In this document: in pieces, positions 1 to 6,958 of the stretch
How positions within the stretch are numbered: the stretch's first letter is position 1
Layout: every line of letters starts with the position of its first letter
Assembly (NCBI GenBank): GCA_016302545.1
Contig: JAEDNK010000033.1
Location: 1-15,559, forward strand
DNA: 15,559 bases
DNA from: Bacillota bacterium
GTDB taxonomy: Bacteria > Bacillota > Clostridia > Peptostreptococcales > Anaerovoracaceae
Direction: 5' to 3'
Notes under the pieces: model-generated
Told to the model about the DNA's origin: nothing
Database searches by the model: none
Seen by the model: the letters and a program-made list of their open reading frames with translations, nothing else
Program-made: the position numbers and the translations under genes

Positions 1-1
1 G

Positions 2-595
2 GGCGGAGCCGGACACACTGTGATACCGGACCGAATCGAAACGGGAACATTTATGCTGGCGGCTGCGATTACCAAAGGCGCAGTGCACATTATGAACGCA
101 GTGCCCGACCATGTGAAGCCGATTATAGCTAAGCTGCGTGAATGCGGAGTTCGCATTGAGGTGGGCGACGATGATCTCATCGTCAGAGCGGATTTGGGTC
201 CACAGACCTCTACGGACATCAAGACCCTTCCTTATCCGGGTTTTCCCACTGATATACAGTCACCGTTTATGGCATACCTTGCTACGGTGGAGGGAGCAAG
301 CACGGTAATCGAAACTGTATTTGAAAACCGTTTCATGCATGTGGCACAGCTCAATAAGATGGGTGCGTCCATTGAGACTGCCGGCAATAAGGCACTCATA
401 AGGGGTAATGCCCGTCTGAGAGGCTGTCAGGTCATGGCTACTGACCTGAGAGCAGGTGCTGCGCTGGTGCTTGCAGGACTGGTGGCCGAAGGCACTACGG
501 AAATATCCGAGATTTTTCACATAGAAAGAGGCTATGAGAAGTTCATAGAGAAGTTCTGCGGTCTCGGTGCAAAAATCAAAAAAATTGACGACTAG
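2..595 (+). CDS. murA: UDP-N-acetylglucosamine 1-carboxyvinyltransferase, C-terminal part (5' truncated by window)
   Basis: This is the end of MurA, the cytosolic enzyme that transfers enolpyruvate from PEP to UDP-GlcNAc, the first committed step of peptidoglycan synthesis. The reading frame is open from base 2; the GTG at 20 is an internal valine, not a start. About 197 residues remain of the usual ~420. Visible family signatures are GHTVIPDRIETGTFMLAAA near the start, PTDIQSPFMAY (the PTDMQ region) and FENRFMHVAQLNKMGA. The PEP-binding catalytic Cys lies upstream and is not visible. The next gene is spoIID, the order seen around murAA in Bacillus and many clostridia. A stem-loop terminator follows 13 bases after the stop. 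Identification is firm; which of the two Firmicute MurA paralogues it is cannot be settled here. Confidence 0.95.
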   Translation, partial: GGAGHTVIPDRIETGTFMLAAAITKGAVHIMNAVPDHVKPIIAKLRECGVRIEVGDDDLIVRADLGPQTSTDIKTLPYPGFPTDIQSPFMAYLATVEGASTVIETVFENRFMHVAQLNKMGASIETAGNKALIRGNARLRGCQVMATDLRAGAALVLAGLVAEGTTEISEIFHIERGYEKFIEKFCGLGAKIKKIDD

Positions 596-607
596 ACTAT
601 TACGGAG

Positions 608-632
608 AGCGGTGATATTTCACCGCTTTTTT
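608..632 (+). terminator. Intrinsic terminator of murA
   Basis: An 8-bp perfect stem, AGCGGTGA (608-615) with TCACCGCT (620-627), has a 4-base loop and runs into a T6 tract (627-632). It starts 13 bases after the murA stop. The stem overlaps the -35 element of the candidate spoIID promoter. Confidence 0.85.
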
Positions 633-641
633 GCATAGAAT
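612..641 (+). promoter_or_regulatory. Candidate sigma-E (mother-cell) promoter of spoIID
   Basis: TGATATT (613-619) matches the Bacillus sigma-E -35 consensus KMATATT at 6 of 7 positions. After a 14-base spacer, CATAGAAT (634-641) matches the -10 consensus CATACAHT at 7 of 8. Sequence and spacing are seen directly. The sigma-E assignment rests on the known sigma-E control of spoIID in B. subtilis and on the product being a sporulation protein. The start point would be near 648, giving a ~30-base leader. Confidence 0.6.
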
Positions 642-677
642 TAATCTCGAAGGTCTAAAGAAAGGACAAGAGATGTC

Positions 678-1691
678 ATGTGGTTTAAGAGGGTGCTTCA
701 GGTAGCTTTGGCGGTTTTGATATTTTTTGTGTGCGTTCCGATGGCAGCAGTGAGCCTTGGGGGCATACTGGGAGAAGGCGAGGATATCAAAGGCTTTGAC
801 AACCTTAAAGACCTGAACTTTGCCAATAAAATTGAAACTCCTAAGACCATAGAGGTATGGCGGTGCGACAAGGAAAAGACCGTAAAGGTGGATTTTGAGG
901 AATACGTGGCCTGCGTGGTGGCAAGCGAGATGCCGGCGACCTTTGAGGCTGAGGCATTAAAAGCCCAGTCAGTAGCTGCCAGAACCTTTGCCATGGCTAA
1001 GATAGAGACTAAATCGCCTATCTGCGATTCAACCCACTGCCAGGTGTATAAGACGGAAAAAGAATTGATAGATTGTCACCCTGAGGGCTGGGCGGAGGAC
1101 GGATGGAAAAAGGTGCAGAAGGCATGCAAGGCCACGGAGGGAGAGCTGCTTTATTATGACGGAGAGATGGTGCTGCATCCTCTTTTCTTTTCTTCAAGCG
1201 GAGGGCAGACGGAAAACTCGGAGGACGTTTTCGTAAGCGCGGTGCCATATCTTATAAGCGTTTCCAGCCCCTATGAGGAAAATGCCACTCACAAGGACGA
1301 GGAAAAGAGCTTTACTGTAAAGGAATTTGCAGCTAAGGTGCGCAAAGCCTTTCCTGAGAAAAGCTTCGGCGACATAAGCGCAGATAAGATAAAGATACTT
1401 TCCAGAACGGCAGGCGGCAGGGTTGAAAAGATGCAGGTGGGAGAGGAAACGCTGAAGGGAACCGAGGTGCGCTCGGCGCTGGGGCTGAGCTCGGCGCTTT
1501 TTACCATAAGCTTTAAGGAGGGAACGGGCTGGAAGGGTTCAAGCGCGTCCAATACGCAGATCTCGTTTATTTCCAGCGGTTCCGGCCACGGCGTAGGCAT
1601 GAGCCAGTACGGAGCAGACGGCATGGCAAAGGAAGGTGCGGACTACAAGGAAATCCTCAGACACTACTATTCGGGCACAGAAATCTATTGA
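678..1691 (+). CDS. spoIID: Stage II sporulation protein D (SpoIID), lytic transglycosylase
   Basis: SpoIID is a membrane-anchored lytic transglycosylase. With SpoIIP and SpoIIM it degrades septal peptidoglycan and drives engulfment of the forespore. The 337-residue protein has an N-terminal membrane anchor (about residues 5-30) and an extracellular SpoIID domain. Visible motifs are EEYVACVVASEMPATFEAEA (residues 74-93), where Glu84 of SEMP matches the catalytic glutamate; CDSTHCQVY, the Cys/His insertion reported to bind zinc in clostridial SpoIID; FFSSSGGQTENSEDV; and GHGVGMSQYGADGMA followed by ILRHYYSGTEI at the C terminus. The ATG at 678 was chosen because an AAAGGA lies 13 bases upstream and the anchor follows directly. 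B. subtilis has spoIIQ next; here fbp follows instead. Its presence implies an endospore former. Confidence 0.95.
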   Translation: MWFKRVLQVALAVLIFFVCVPMAAVSLGGILGEGEDIKGFDNLKDLNFANKIETPKTIEVWRCDKEKTVKVDFEEYVACVVASEMPATFEAEALKAQSVAARTFAMAKIETKSPICDSTHCQVYKTEKELIDCHPEGWAEDGWKKVQKACKATEGELLYYDGEMVLHPLFFSSSGGQTENSEDVFVSAVPYLISVSSPYEENATHKDEEKSFTVKEFAAKVRKAFPEKSFGDISADKIKILSRTAGGRVEKMQVGEETLKGTEVRSALGLSSALFTISFKEGTGWKGSSASNTQISFISSGSGHGVGMSQYGADGMAKEGADYKEILRHYYSGTEIY

Positions 1692-1751
1692 TTTTAGCTG
1701 CGGAGCATTGTAATATATAAGTGCGAGAGCAATTCAATAAGGAGAGTGAAA

Positions 1752-3701
1752 ATGTCAGACTTAAAGTATTTAAACAGGCTCGCCAAGGACTACCCTAACA
1801 TCATGGCGGCATCTGCGGAAATCATCAACCTGAAGGCCATATTGGCGCTGCCTAAGGGTACGGAGTATTTTCTCAGTGACCTCCATGGGGAGCACGAGGC
1901 GTTTATTCATATGCTCAAAAGTGCGTCGGGTACCATCAAGGCCAAAATCGACGAGCATTACGGCTCGGTTCTCAGCGAAAGGGACCGTGACGATTTGGCT
2001 GCGCTGATTTACAATGCAGAGGCGGAAATCGCCCGCAGAAAGAAAAGCGAGCAGAACTTTGACGACTGGTGCGCTACGGCTATTTATCGCCTGATTACGA
2101 TTTGTAAGTCGGTGTCCACCAAGTATACCCGCTCCAGGGTTCGTAACCGCCTGCCTCAGTACATGGATTACAGCATGGACGAGCTGCTCCATGCCGATGA
2201 CGACGCAAACAGAGCCAACTATTACACTCAGATTATCAATTCTGTGGTAGAATGCGGCGTGGCGGAGCAGTACATAATCCAGCTGACAGAGGCAATCAGC
2301 AGACTTGCCGTAGACAAGCTGCACATTATCGGAGATATCTTCGACAGAGGAGCTCACCCTGACGAGATCATGGACTATCTGCTGGATTACCACGACGTTG
2401 ACTTCCAGTGGGGAAATCATGACATCGTGTGGATGGGCGCGGCTACGGGAAACTGGGCGTGCATCACCAACCTGCTGAGAATGAACATAAGCTATAACAA
2501 CTTCGACATGCTTGAAGTGGGCTACGGAATAAACCTGAGACCTCTTGCCACCTTTGCGGAAAAGGTGTACGGAGAGGACCCATGCGAATACTTTAAGCCT
2601 CATGTTTTAGACAAAAATAAATACGACCCGGTGGATGAGGAGCTGGCTGCAAAAATGCACAAGGCCATCGCCATCTGCCAGTTTAAGGTGGAGGGGCAGA
2701 GAATCAAGGCTCATCCTGAGTATAAGCTGGAAAAGAGACTGCTCCTTGACAAGATGAACCTTGAGACGGGAACCGTTGAAATAGAAGGAAAGGTATGGCA
2801 GCTGCGGGACACCAATTTCCCGACTCTCGACCCTGCTGACCCGTATAAGCTGACTTTGGAGGAGGAGGAAATGCTCAATTCTCTGGAAGCCTCTTTCCTG
2901 AACTCCGAAAAGCTTCAGCGTCACATCAAGTTCCTCTTCAGTCACGGCGCCTTATACACCAAGATAAACGGCAATCTGCTCTATCACGGCTGTATCCCTA
3001 TGACCGAAGACGGAGAATTCGAGTGGGTTGAGCTTAACGATGTCAGACTTCAGGGAAAGGCTCTCATGGATTATCTGGACGACCAGGTTCGCAAGGCGTA
3101 TTTCGCCCCTCGCAAGTCCGGTGAGACGGGACGCTACGGCGATATCATGTGGTATCTGTGGCTGGGCGGCGATTCTCCTCTCTTCGGCAAGGAAAAGATG
3201 ACCACCTTCGAGCGGCTTTTCATCGCCGACAAAGCCTCCCATAAGGAGCACACAAGACCGTACTATAAGCTCATCAAGGAGCGGGCGGCCTGCGAAAAAA
3301 TCATCAGGGAGTTTGGCCTTGACCCTCGCACCTCAAAGATTCTTAACGGCCATGTTCCCGTTAAGATTAAGGACGGCGAGTCCCCGATAAAGGGCGGAGG
3401 ACTGCTTTACGTAATCGACGGCGGCATCTCCAAGGCTTACCAGAAGCAGACCGGAATCGCCGGCTATACGTTTATATTCAATTCCCGCTTCATGGCGCTG
3501 GCTGAGCACAAGCCTTACAGCCCGCTGCAGCCCGACGGCACTCAGGTGTTCAATTCGCCTGTGATGAAGACGGTGGAAACCATGCCTGAACGTCTGCTGA
3601 TAATCGACACTGATCAGGGCGCAGTGCTGGTGGAAAAGGTCCACGATTTGGAAGACTTAATCGACGCCTTCAAGGAAGGCCTGATTAAGGAGGAGTACTA
3701 G
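1752..3701 (+). CDS. fbp: Fructose-1,6-bisphosphatase class III
   Basis: This enzyme hydrolyses fructose 1,6-bisphosphate to fructose 6-phosphate in gluconeogenesis, which matters for an organism living on amino acids. The 649 residues match the usual ~640-670 of the class III (Firmicute) family, which belongs to the metallophosphoesterase superfamily and is unrelated to the common class I enzyme. Metal-binding motifs are DLHGEH (residues 43-48), GDIFDRG (194-200) and GNHD (221-224). Late family blocks are also present, including FLFSHGALY, WYLWLGGDSPLFGKEKMTTFERLF and NGHVPVK. A GTG at 1746 is in frame, but AAGGAG at 1739-1744 is correctly spaced for ATG 1752. A weak sigma-A-like pair, TTGATT (1688-1693) and TAATAT (1711-1716) 17 bases apart, could give it its own transcript. 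A strong terminator follows. Confidence 0.96.
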   Translation: MSDLKYLNRLAKDYPNIMAASAEIINLKAILALPKGTEYFLSDLHGEHEAFIHMLKSASGTIKAKIDEHYGSVLSERDRDDLAALIYNAEAEIARRKKSEQNFDDWCATAIYRLITICKSVSTKYTRSRVRNRLPQYMDYSMDELLHADDDANRANYYTQIINSVVECGVAEQYIIQLTEAISRLAVDKLHIIGDIFDRGAHPDEIMDYLLDYHDVDFQWGNHDIVWMGAATGNWACITNLLRMNISYNNFDMLEVGYGINLRPLATFAEKVYGEDPCEYFKPHVLDKNKYDPVDEELAAKMHKAIAICQFKVEGQRIKAHPEYKLEKRLLLDKMNLETGTVEIEGKVWQLRDTNFPTLDPADPYKLTLEEEEMLNSLEASFLNSEKLQRHIKFLFSHGALYTKINGNLLYHGCIPMTEDGEFEWVELNDVRLQGKALMDYLDDQVRKAYFAPRKSGETGRYGDIMWYLWLGGDSPLFGKEKMTTFERLFIADKASHKEHTRPYYKLIKERAACEKIIREFGLDPRTSKILNGHVPVKIKDGESPIKGGGLLYVIDGGISKAYQKQTGIAGYTFIFNSRFMALAEHKPYSPLQPDGTQVFNSPVMKTVETMPERLLIIDTDQGAVLVEKVHDLEDLIDAFKEGLIKEEY

Positions 3702-3716
3702 ATAATCCCACACGAG

Positions 3717-3762
3717 ATGTATCATGAAAATACTTTATTCTAAATTTCATGATACATTTTTT
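3717..3762 (+). terminator. Intrinsic terminator of fbp
   Basis: A 13-bp perfect inverted repeat, ATGTATCATGAAA (3717-3729) with TTTCATGATACAT (3745-3757), has a 15-base loop and a T6 run starting within the right arm (3757-3762). It lies 15 bases after the fbp stop. Confidence 0.85.
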
Positions 3763-4023
3763 GTTTGTAGATAAAAAAATTAAAAAAATTTTCAGGGGAA
3801 ATGTTTCTGCTGGAAAATAAATGGTTTTATGCAATATAATTCAAAGTAATTAAAAAGAAAAAATGTATTAAATACCAAGATAATATATACTAAAGCCGAA
3901 GCCCTTTGCTTTTTATGAAACCGTGTCCTGTTTCTAATCGCATTAATAATCCCCAGACTGCCGCAAAAAAAGTAATATAATATTTTGCGGTACAGTAAAA
4001 TGCTTAAGGGAGTTTTTGTTATT
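3763..4023. other. AT-rich gene-free spacer upstream of the carboxypeptidase gene
   Basis: No open frame with a ribosome binding site was seen. The spacer is strongly A/T-rich. It holds a TATAAT at 3835-3840 without a convincing -35, and a second TATAAT at 3976-3981 placed inside an inverted repeat, described separately. Nothing else is recognisable. Confidence 0.6.
3961..3990 (+). promoter_or_regulatory. Inverted repeat enclosing a -10 box, possible operator/promoter of the carboxypeptidase operon
   Basis: CCGCAAAA (3961-3968) and TTTTGCGG (3983-3990) form perfect 8-bp arms around a 14-base centre that contains TATAAT (3976-3981). The -10 match is perfect, but no good -35 hexamer lies 16-18 bases upstream. 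This would fit an activator-dependent promoter or a repressor operator. The function is inferred; only the symmetry and the -10 match are seen. Confidence 0.4.
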
Positions 4024-4959
4024 ATGAGGAAAATAGATATGAGAGGGCGGGGACTGGCTGCTGTAACGGTTATCTGCCTGTTTTTGGGCTTTCTCGGAGG
4101 TCTGACGGAGTATTTTGGACCTACTCTCAGGGCAGGGGAGGAAAGGCTGAAGCATACGCCACGGGAAAGCATAAGTGCTTCGGTGGCTGCACCGTCGGTG
4201 TCCGCTGAGGGAGCGGTGCTTATAGATGGCAGCAGCGGGCAGGTGCTGTACGAAAAAAATTCGGATAGGAAGCTTTATCCGGCAAGCACCACTAAAATCA
4301 TGACGGCTCTGGTTGCGCTGGAAACGCTGGAGGAGCTTGGTCTGGGACCGGACAGCAAGGTTATCGTACCTGCAGAGGCGGCAGGAGTAGAGGGTTCATC
4401 TCTTTACCTTAAGGCGGGAGAAAAGCTCAGTCTGGAGGAGTTGCTTTACGGGCTTATGCTCCAGTCGGGAAACGACAGCGCAGAAGCAATAGCCATCTGT
4501 GTGGGAGGCACTAGGGAGGCTTTCGTAGAAAAGATGAATGAAAAAGCCGGAGAGCTGGGGTGCAGCGGTACTCATTTTGTTAACCCAAGCGGACTTTTTG
4601 ATGAAGACCACTATACCACGGCGAAGGACCTGGCGGTTATTGCTGCGGAGGCTATGAAAAGAGAGGACTTCAGAGAAATAGTCGGGGCACAGAAATGGGC
4701 AAGTGAAGAGACGGACAGGAGCTTTGTCAATAAAAACAAGACTGTTTTTAATTACGACGGCGGAAACGGAGTTAAGATCGGTTTTACCAAAAGCTCCGGC
4801 AGAACCCTGGTGGCCTCGGCAGAAAGGGACGGCAGAGAGATGATTGCCGTGGTGCTCAGAGACGGAAACTGGTTTAACGATGCCTATGCGCTGATGGATT
4901 ACGGCTTTGAGATAGCCTCGTCGGAAGGCTATGGGGCGTCAGAAGAAAAGGGGGAGTAG
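4024..4959 (+). CDS. D-alanyl-D-alanine carboxypeptidase (peptidase S11, DacF/PBP5-like)
   Basis: This is a penicillin-binding DD-carboxypeptidase that trims the terminal D-Ala from peptidoglycan stem peptides outside the membrane. The 311-residue protein has an N-terminal hydrophobic segment (residues ~11-28) that acts as signal or anchor, then an S11 domain. Active-site boxes are STTK (88-91), SGN (148-150) and KIG (251-253), where the family normally has KTG. FVNPSGLFDEDHYTTAKDLA is also typical. It ends soon after the catalytic domain, so the C-terminal beta domain and amphipathic anchor of PBP5 are missing. In-frame TTG 3985 and ATG 4000 exist, but AAGGGAG at 4006-4012 fits ATG 4024. The stop is 3 bases before the next start, so the two genes are probably translationally coupled. 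A sporulation role (dacF) is possible but unproven. Confidence 0.9.
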   Translation: MRKIDMRGRGLAAVTVICLFLGFLGGLTEYFGPTLRAGEERLKHTPRESISASVAAPSVSAEGAVLIDGSSGQVLYEKNSDRKLYPASTTKIMTALVALETLEELGLGPDSKVIVPAEAAGVEGSSLYLKAGEKLSLEELLYGLMLQSGNDSAEAIAICVGGTREAFVEKMNEKAGELGCSGTHFVNPSGLFDEDHYTTAKDLAVIAAEAMKREDFREIVGAQKWASEETDRSFVNKNKTVFNYDGGNGVKIGFTKSSGRTLVASAERDGREMIAVVLRDGNWFNDAYALMDYGFEIASSEGYGASEEKGE

Positions 4960-4962
4960 AAA

Positions 4963-5922
4963 GTGGAATATAGATGTGTGGATAGAGGAAGCCTCAGATG
5001 CCCCTGCACTCTAATGGAGGCGGGACAGTGCTACACCTGTACTATGAGCAGGGAAGGAAAGTGTGACTGCAGCGAAAGCTGGCAGGGGGTGTGTCCCTAT
5101 AACGAGTTTTTGCAGAGAGGCTGCGAGACTGTGCTGAAAGACGGTCTGCCGGAGGAATTTGATGCTGAGGTTTTAGGCATAAAAAAATATTCCGAGCAGC
5201 TTTTTGTCATGAGATTTGCAGTAAGCAGAGGCTTTGCGTGGCGCTGCAGCTGCCCGGGAAGCTTTATAACCGTATCCTCTCTGGGGTGCAGAGTGCCGCT
5301 TTCCGTCTTAAGGACGGGATGGGGCATGGAGGAAAATGACAGTCAGGGGTGGATTGAAATTGCGGTGCAGCCGGCAGGGCCCAAGACCATGAAGCTAACG
5401 GAGTCGGGGTCGGAGACGGAGACAGAGACAGAGCCGTGGGAGCGCCTGAGGGCATACGGGAGATACAGGAAAATTGCAGGGCCTTTTGAAGCGGGAATTT
5501 TAAACAGAGATAGGCTCAGTCCAAAGGAGCCTTTGGCCGTCATAGCTAAGGGGACGGCTATTGCGCCCTTTATAAATATGAGAGGAGGCGTCCTCAGCCA
5601 AACGCAGGTAAAGCTGCTGGTGGACGACGATAAGCTGACGGAGGATTTTCTCGCCGATTATCTGTGTGATTGCCTTTGGGAAAAGGTAAGCCTTGCGGAG
5701 AACGAAGAAAAGGCTCTTGCTGCAATAGACGGTGCAGCTTGGGTTATGTTGCTTGCCTCACCTTATTATACGGAAAGGATTTTGGGGATGCGGCCGGAAA
5801 GAAAAAATGATATAATAACTGCAAACCACGCTAATATGTGCTGCGGCGCAGGTATATGCGGAGCCTGTTCTTATACGGATAAGGACGGGGTGACTGTGCG
5901 GCGGTGCAGGTGCATAGATTGA
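4963..5922 (+). CDS. PyrK-like FAD/[2Fe-2S] electron-transfer protein with extra N-terminal cysteine cluster
   Basis: The 319-residue protein looks like the electron-transfer subunit family of dihydroorotate/sulfide dehydrogenases (ferredoxin-NAD(P)H reductase fold). CRVPLSVL (residues 109-116) fits the FAD-binding RxPxS motif, GTAIAPF (197-203) fits the pyrimidine-nucleotide motif, and CCGAGICGAC plus CRC give C294, C299, C302 and C315/C317 for a PyrK-type [2Fe-2S] centre. The first 54 residues are not part of PyrK: they hold C5, C13, C15, C23, C26, C33, C35, C44 and C54, a second possible metal or cluster domain. An acidic ETETETE run (residues 151-157) interrupts the middle. The start is GTG, with GGGGGAG at 4950-4956. 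No pyrD lies nearby, so a pyrimidine role is unlikely. The true electron partners are unknown. Confidence 0.7.
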   Translation: MEYRCVDRGSLRCPCTLMEAGQCYTCTMSREGKCDCSESWQGVCPYNEFLQRGCETVLKDGLPEEFDAEVLGIKKYSEQLFVMRFAVSRGFAWRCSCPGSFITVSSLGCRVPLSVLRTGWGMEENDSQGWIEIAVQPAGPKTMKLTESGSETETETEPWERLRAYGRYRKIAGPFEAGILNRDRLSPKEPLAVIAKGTAIAPFINMRGGVLSQTQVKLLVDDDKLTEDFLADYLCDCLWEKVSLAENEEKALAAIDGAAWVMLLASPYYTERILGMRPERKNDIITANHANMCCGAGICGACSYTDKDGVTVRRCRCID

Positions 5923-5973
5923 GGGCCTGAGGGCTTGAGAGCAGACCTGAGGGGCTGAAGGAAGGATAACAAA

Positions 5974-6534
5974 ATGGAAATCAACATTCTCAGCAGGACG
6001 ACAGAGCTGGCAAAAGCCATATGTGAAAAATATGCAGACGGTGAGCAGGTCGCAGTGGACGCAACCTGCGGAAAGGGCTACGATACCCTATGGCTGGCAG
6101 AACGCTTCGGCAGGGTATATGCTTTTGATATACAGGAAAGGGCGGTTTCCGCAACAGAGGAGCTGGTACTGAGCAAGGGGCTGGAAAATGTCACGGTCAT
6201 ACAAGCCGGTCACCAGCATATGGCGGAGTATGTGGATGAGAAGGTGGCCCTTGTCATGTTCAATCTTGGATATTTGCCCGGAGGGGACAAGGGGATTACC
6301 ACGGGGACGGATACCACCCTTGAAGCTGTGAAGGCGGCACTGTCTCTTCTGGAAAAGGACGGCCTCTTGTGCATAATCATGTACCCGGGGCACCCTCAGG
6401 GTGCAGAGGAAAAGGAGGCGCTGCTTAGGTTGGCCGCCTCTCTGGATAAAAGGGAGTACCACTGCGTCCGGACTGATATGGTCAATCAGTCCGGCGGCGC
6501 GCCGGAAGTGCTGTTTATAACCTTGAAGGTATAG
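5974..6534 (+). CDS. mnmM: tRNA 5-(aminomethyl)-2-thiouridine (wobble U34) methyltransferase MnmM (YtqB family)
   Basis: This is a small class I SAM-dependent methyltransferase of the YtqB family, long annotated as putative rRNA methylase. The B. subtilis member was shown to be MnmM, which makes the last methylation of mnm5s2U34 in tRNA. The 186 residues match the family length (~190). Motifs are VDATCGKGYDTLWLA (residues 28-42, SAM-binding motif I), FNLGYLPGGDKGITT (96-110) and YPGHPQGAEEKE (137-148), all highly characteristic. GGAAGG lies at 5960-5965, upstream of the ATG. It is third in an apparent operon after the carboxypeptidase and PyrK-like genes, separated from the latter by 51 bases rich in CTGAGG-like repeats. 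No terminator is obvious downstream. Confidence 0.85.
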   Translation: MEINILSRTTELAKAICEKYADGEQVAVDATCGKGYDTLWLAERFGRVYAFDIQERAVSATEELVLSKGLENVTVIQAGHQHMAEYVDEKVALVMFNLGYLPGGDKGITTGTDTTLEAVKAALSLLEKDGLLCIIMYPGHPQGAEEKEALLRLAASLDKREYHCVRTDMVNQSGGAPEVLFITLKV

Positions 6535-6700
6535 TTGTGGTGCTCTGAATTGGGCGGTGGACGGAGAAATGGGATGCGTCGGAACAGCCGTTTATGCATT
6601 TTTTTCTCGCTAAGTTCCATAAACCGCATAAAAAGATCGAAAATAAGAAAAACTGCCAGATCGAATTAAATGGCATGAGGTGTGAATTGGTATTATTTGG

Positions 6701-6729
6701 TTGTAAATTCAGATGAATCAATCTAAAAT
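6701..6729 (+). promoter_or_regulatory. Candidate sigma-A promoter
   Basis: TTGTAA (6701-6706) and TAAAAT (6724-6729) are exactly 17 bases apart, 4/6 and 5/6 matches to TTGACA and TATAAT. The surroundings are A/T-rich, so chance similarity is possible. Confidence 0.4.
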
Positions 6730-6918
6730 TTGTAAAATAGTATAGTTTAATACAGGGAAATGATTAGAAAGTGCGATGCGGACAAATAGCCATTTTCAGA
6801 TTTTGATTTTATTTTCAACGTTTACAGGCTCTCGTAGGAAAAAAATGAATAAACGGTACTGCGACCGGTCATAGCTGACTCAAAAAGCCATAGACGGTCA
6901 GACACGGAGTTATTGGAG

Positions 6919-6958
6919 ACACCTCCCCTGCATAGAATATAATGGGGGAGGTGTTTTT
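6919..6958 (+). promoter_or_regulatory. Terminator-like hairpin that encloses the ribosome binding site of the FAD oxidoreductase
   Basis: ACACCTCCCC (6919-6928) pairs perfectly with GGGGAGGTGT (6945-6954) over 10 bp, with a 16-base loop, followed by T5 that runs to the ATG at 6959. The right arm is also the only Shine-Dalgarno sequence (GGGGGAGGTG, 6944-6953). The folded form would therefore terminate transcription, block translation, or both. The loop contains a perfect TATAAT (6938-6943) whose best -35 (TTGGAG, 6913-6918) is 19 bases away. Confidence 0.6.

Larger units (their letters stand above)
6535..6958 (+). promoter_or_regulatory. 424-bp gene-free region: promoter and possible regulatory leader of the FAD oxidoreductase gene
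   Basis: No convincing gene lies here. In order it holds a T7 run without a clean stem (6599-6605); a sigma-A-like promoter (6701-6729); an imperfect 37-base stem-loop with GACCG (6863-6867) and CGGTC (6895-6899) as outer arms and GCT/AGC inside; and a terminator-like hairpin overlapping the downstream ribosome binding site (6919-6958). A transcript from the promoter would carry a ~220-base leader. I recognise no known riboswitch class in it. Confidence 0.45.

Noticed and set aside
1770..2603. 277-codon open frame on the - strand inside fbp
   Set aside because: It is a shadow of the fbp coding frame; fbp has all family motifs and the opposite frame has no recognisable domain.
3978..4006. Sigma-E promoter for the carboxypeptidase gene
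   Set aside because: TAATATT fits the -35, but nothing like CATACAAT is found 14-15 bases downstream.
5921..5965. Run of CTGAGG-like repeats between the PyrK-like gene and mnmM
   Set aside because: The units are irregular and few. There is no spacer structure as in CRISPR and no clear function beyond ending in the mnmM ribosome binding site.
6581..6624. Pseudoknot-like pairing GGAAC/GTTCC interleaved with GTTTATG/CATAAAC
   Set aside because: The arms are short, overlap by one base, and no known class has this shape; chance is sufficient in A/T-rich DNA.
6845..6874. Nine-residue open frame MNKRYCDRS as a leader peptide for attenuation
   Set aside because: The AGGAA before it is only four bases from the ATG, and the peptide is not enriched in any amino acid that would tie it to the downstream gene.
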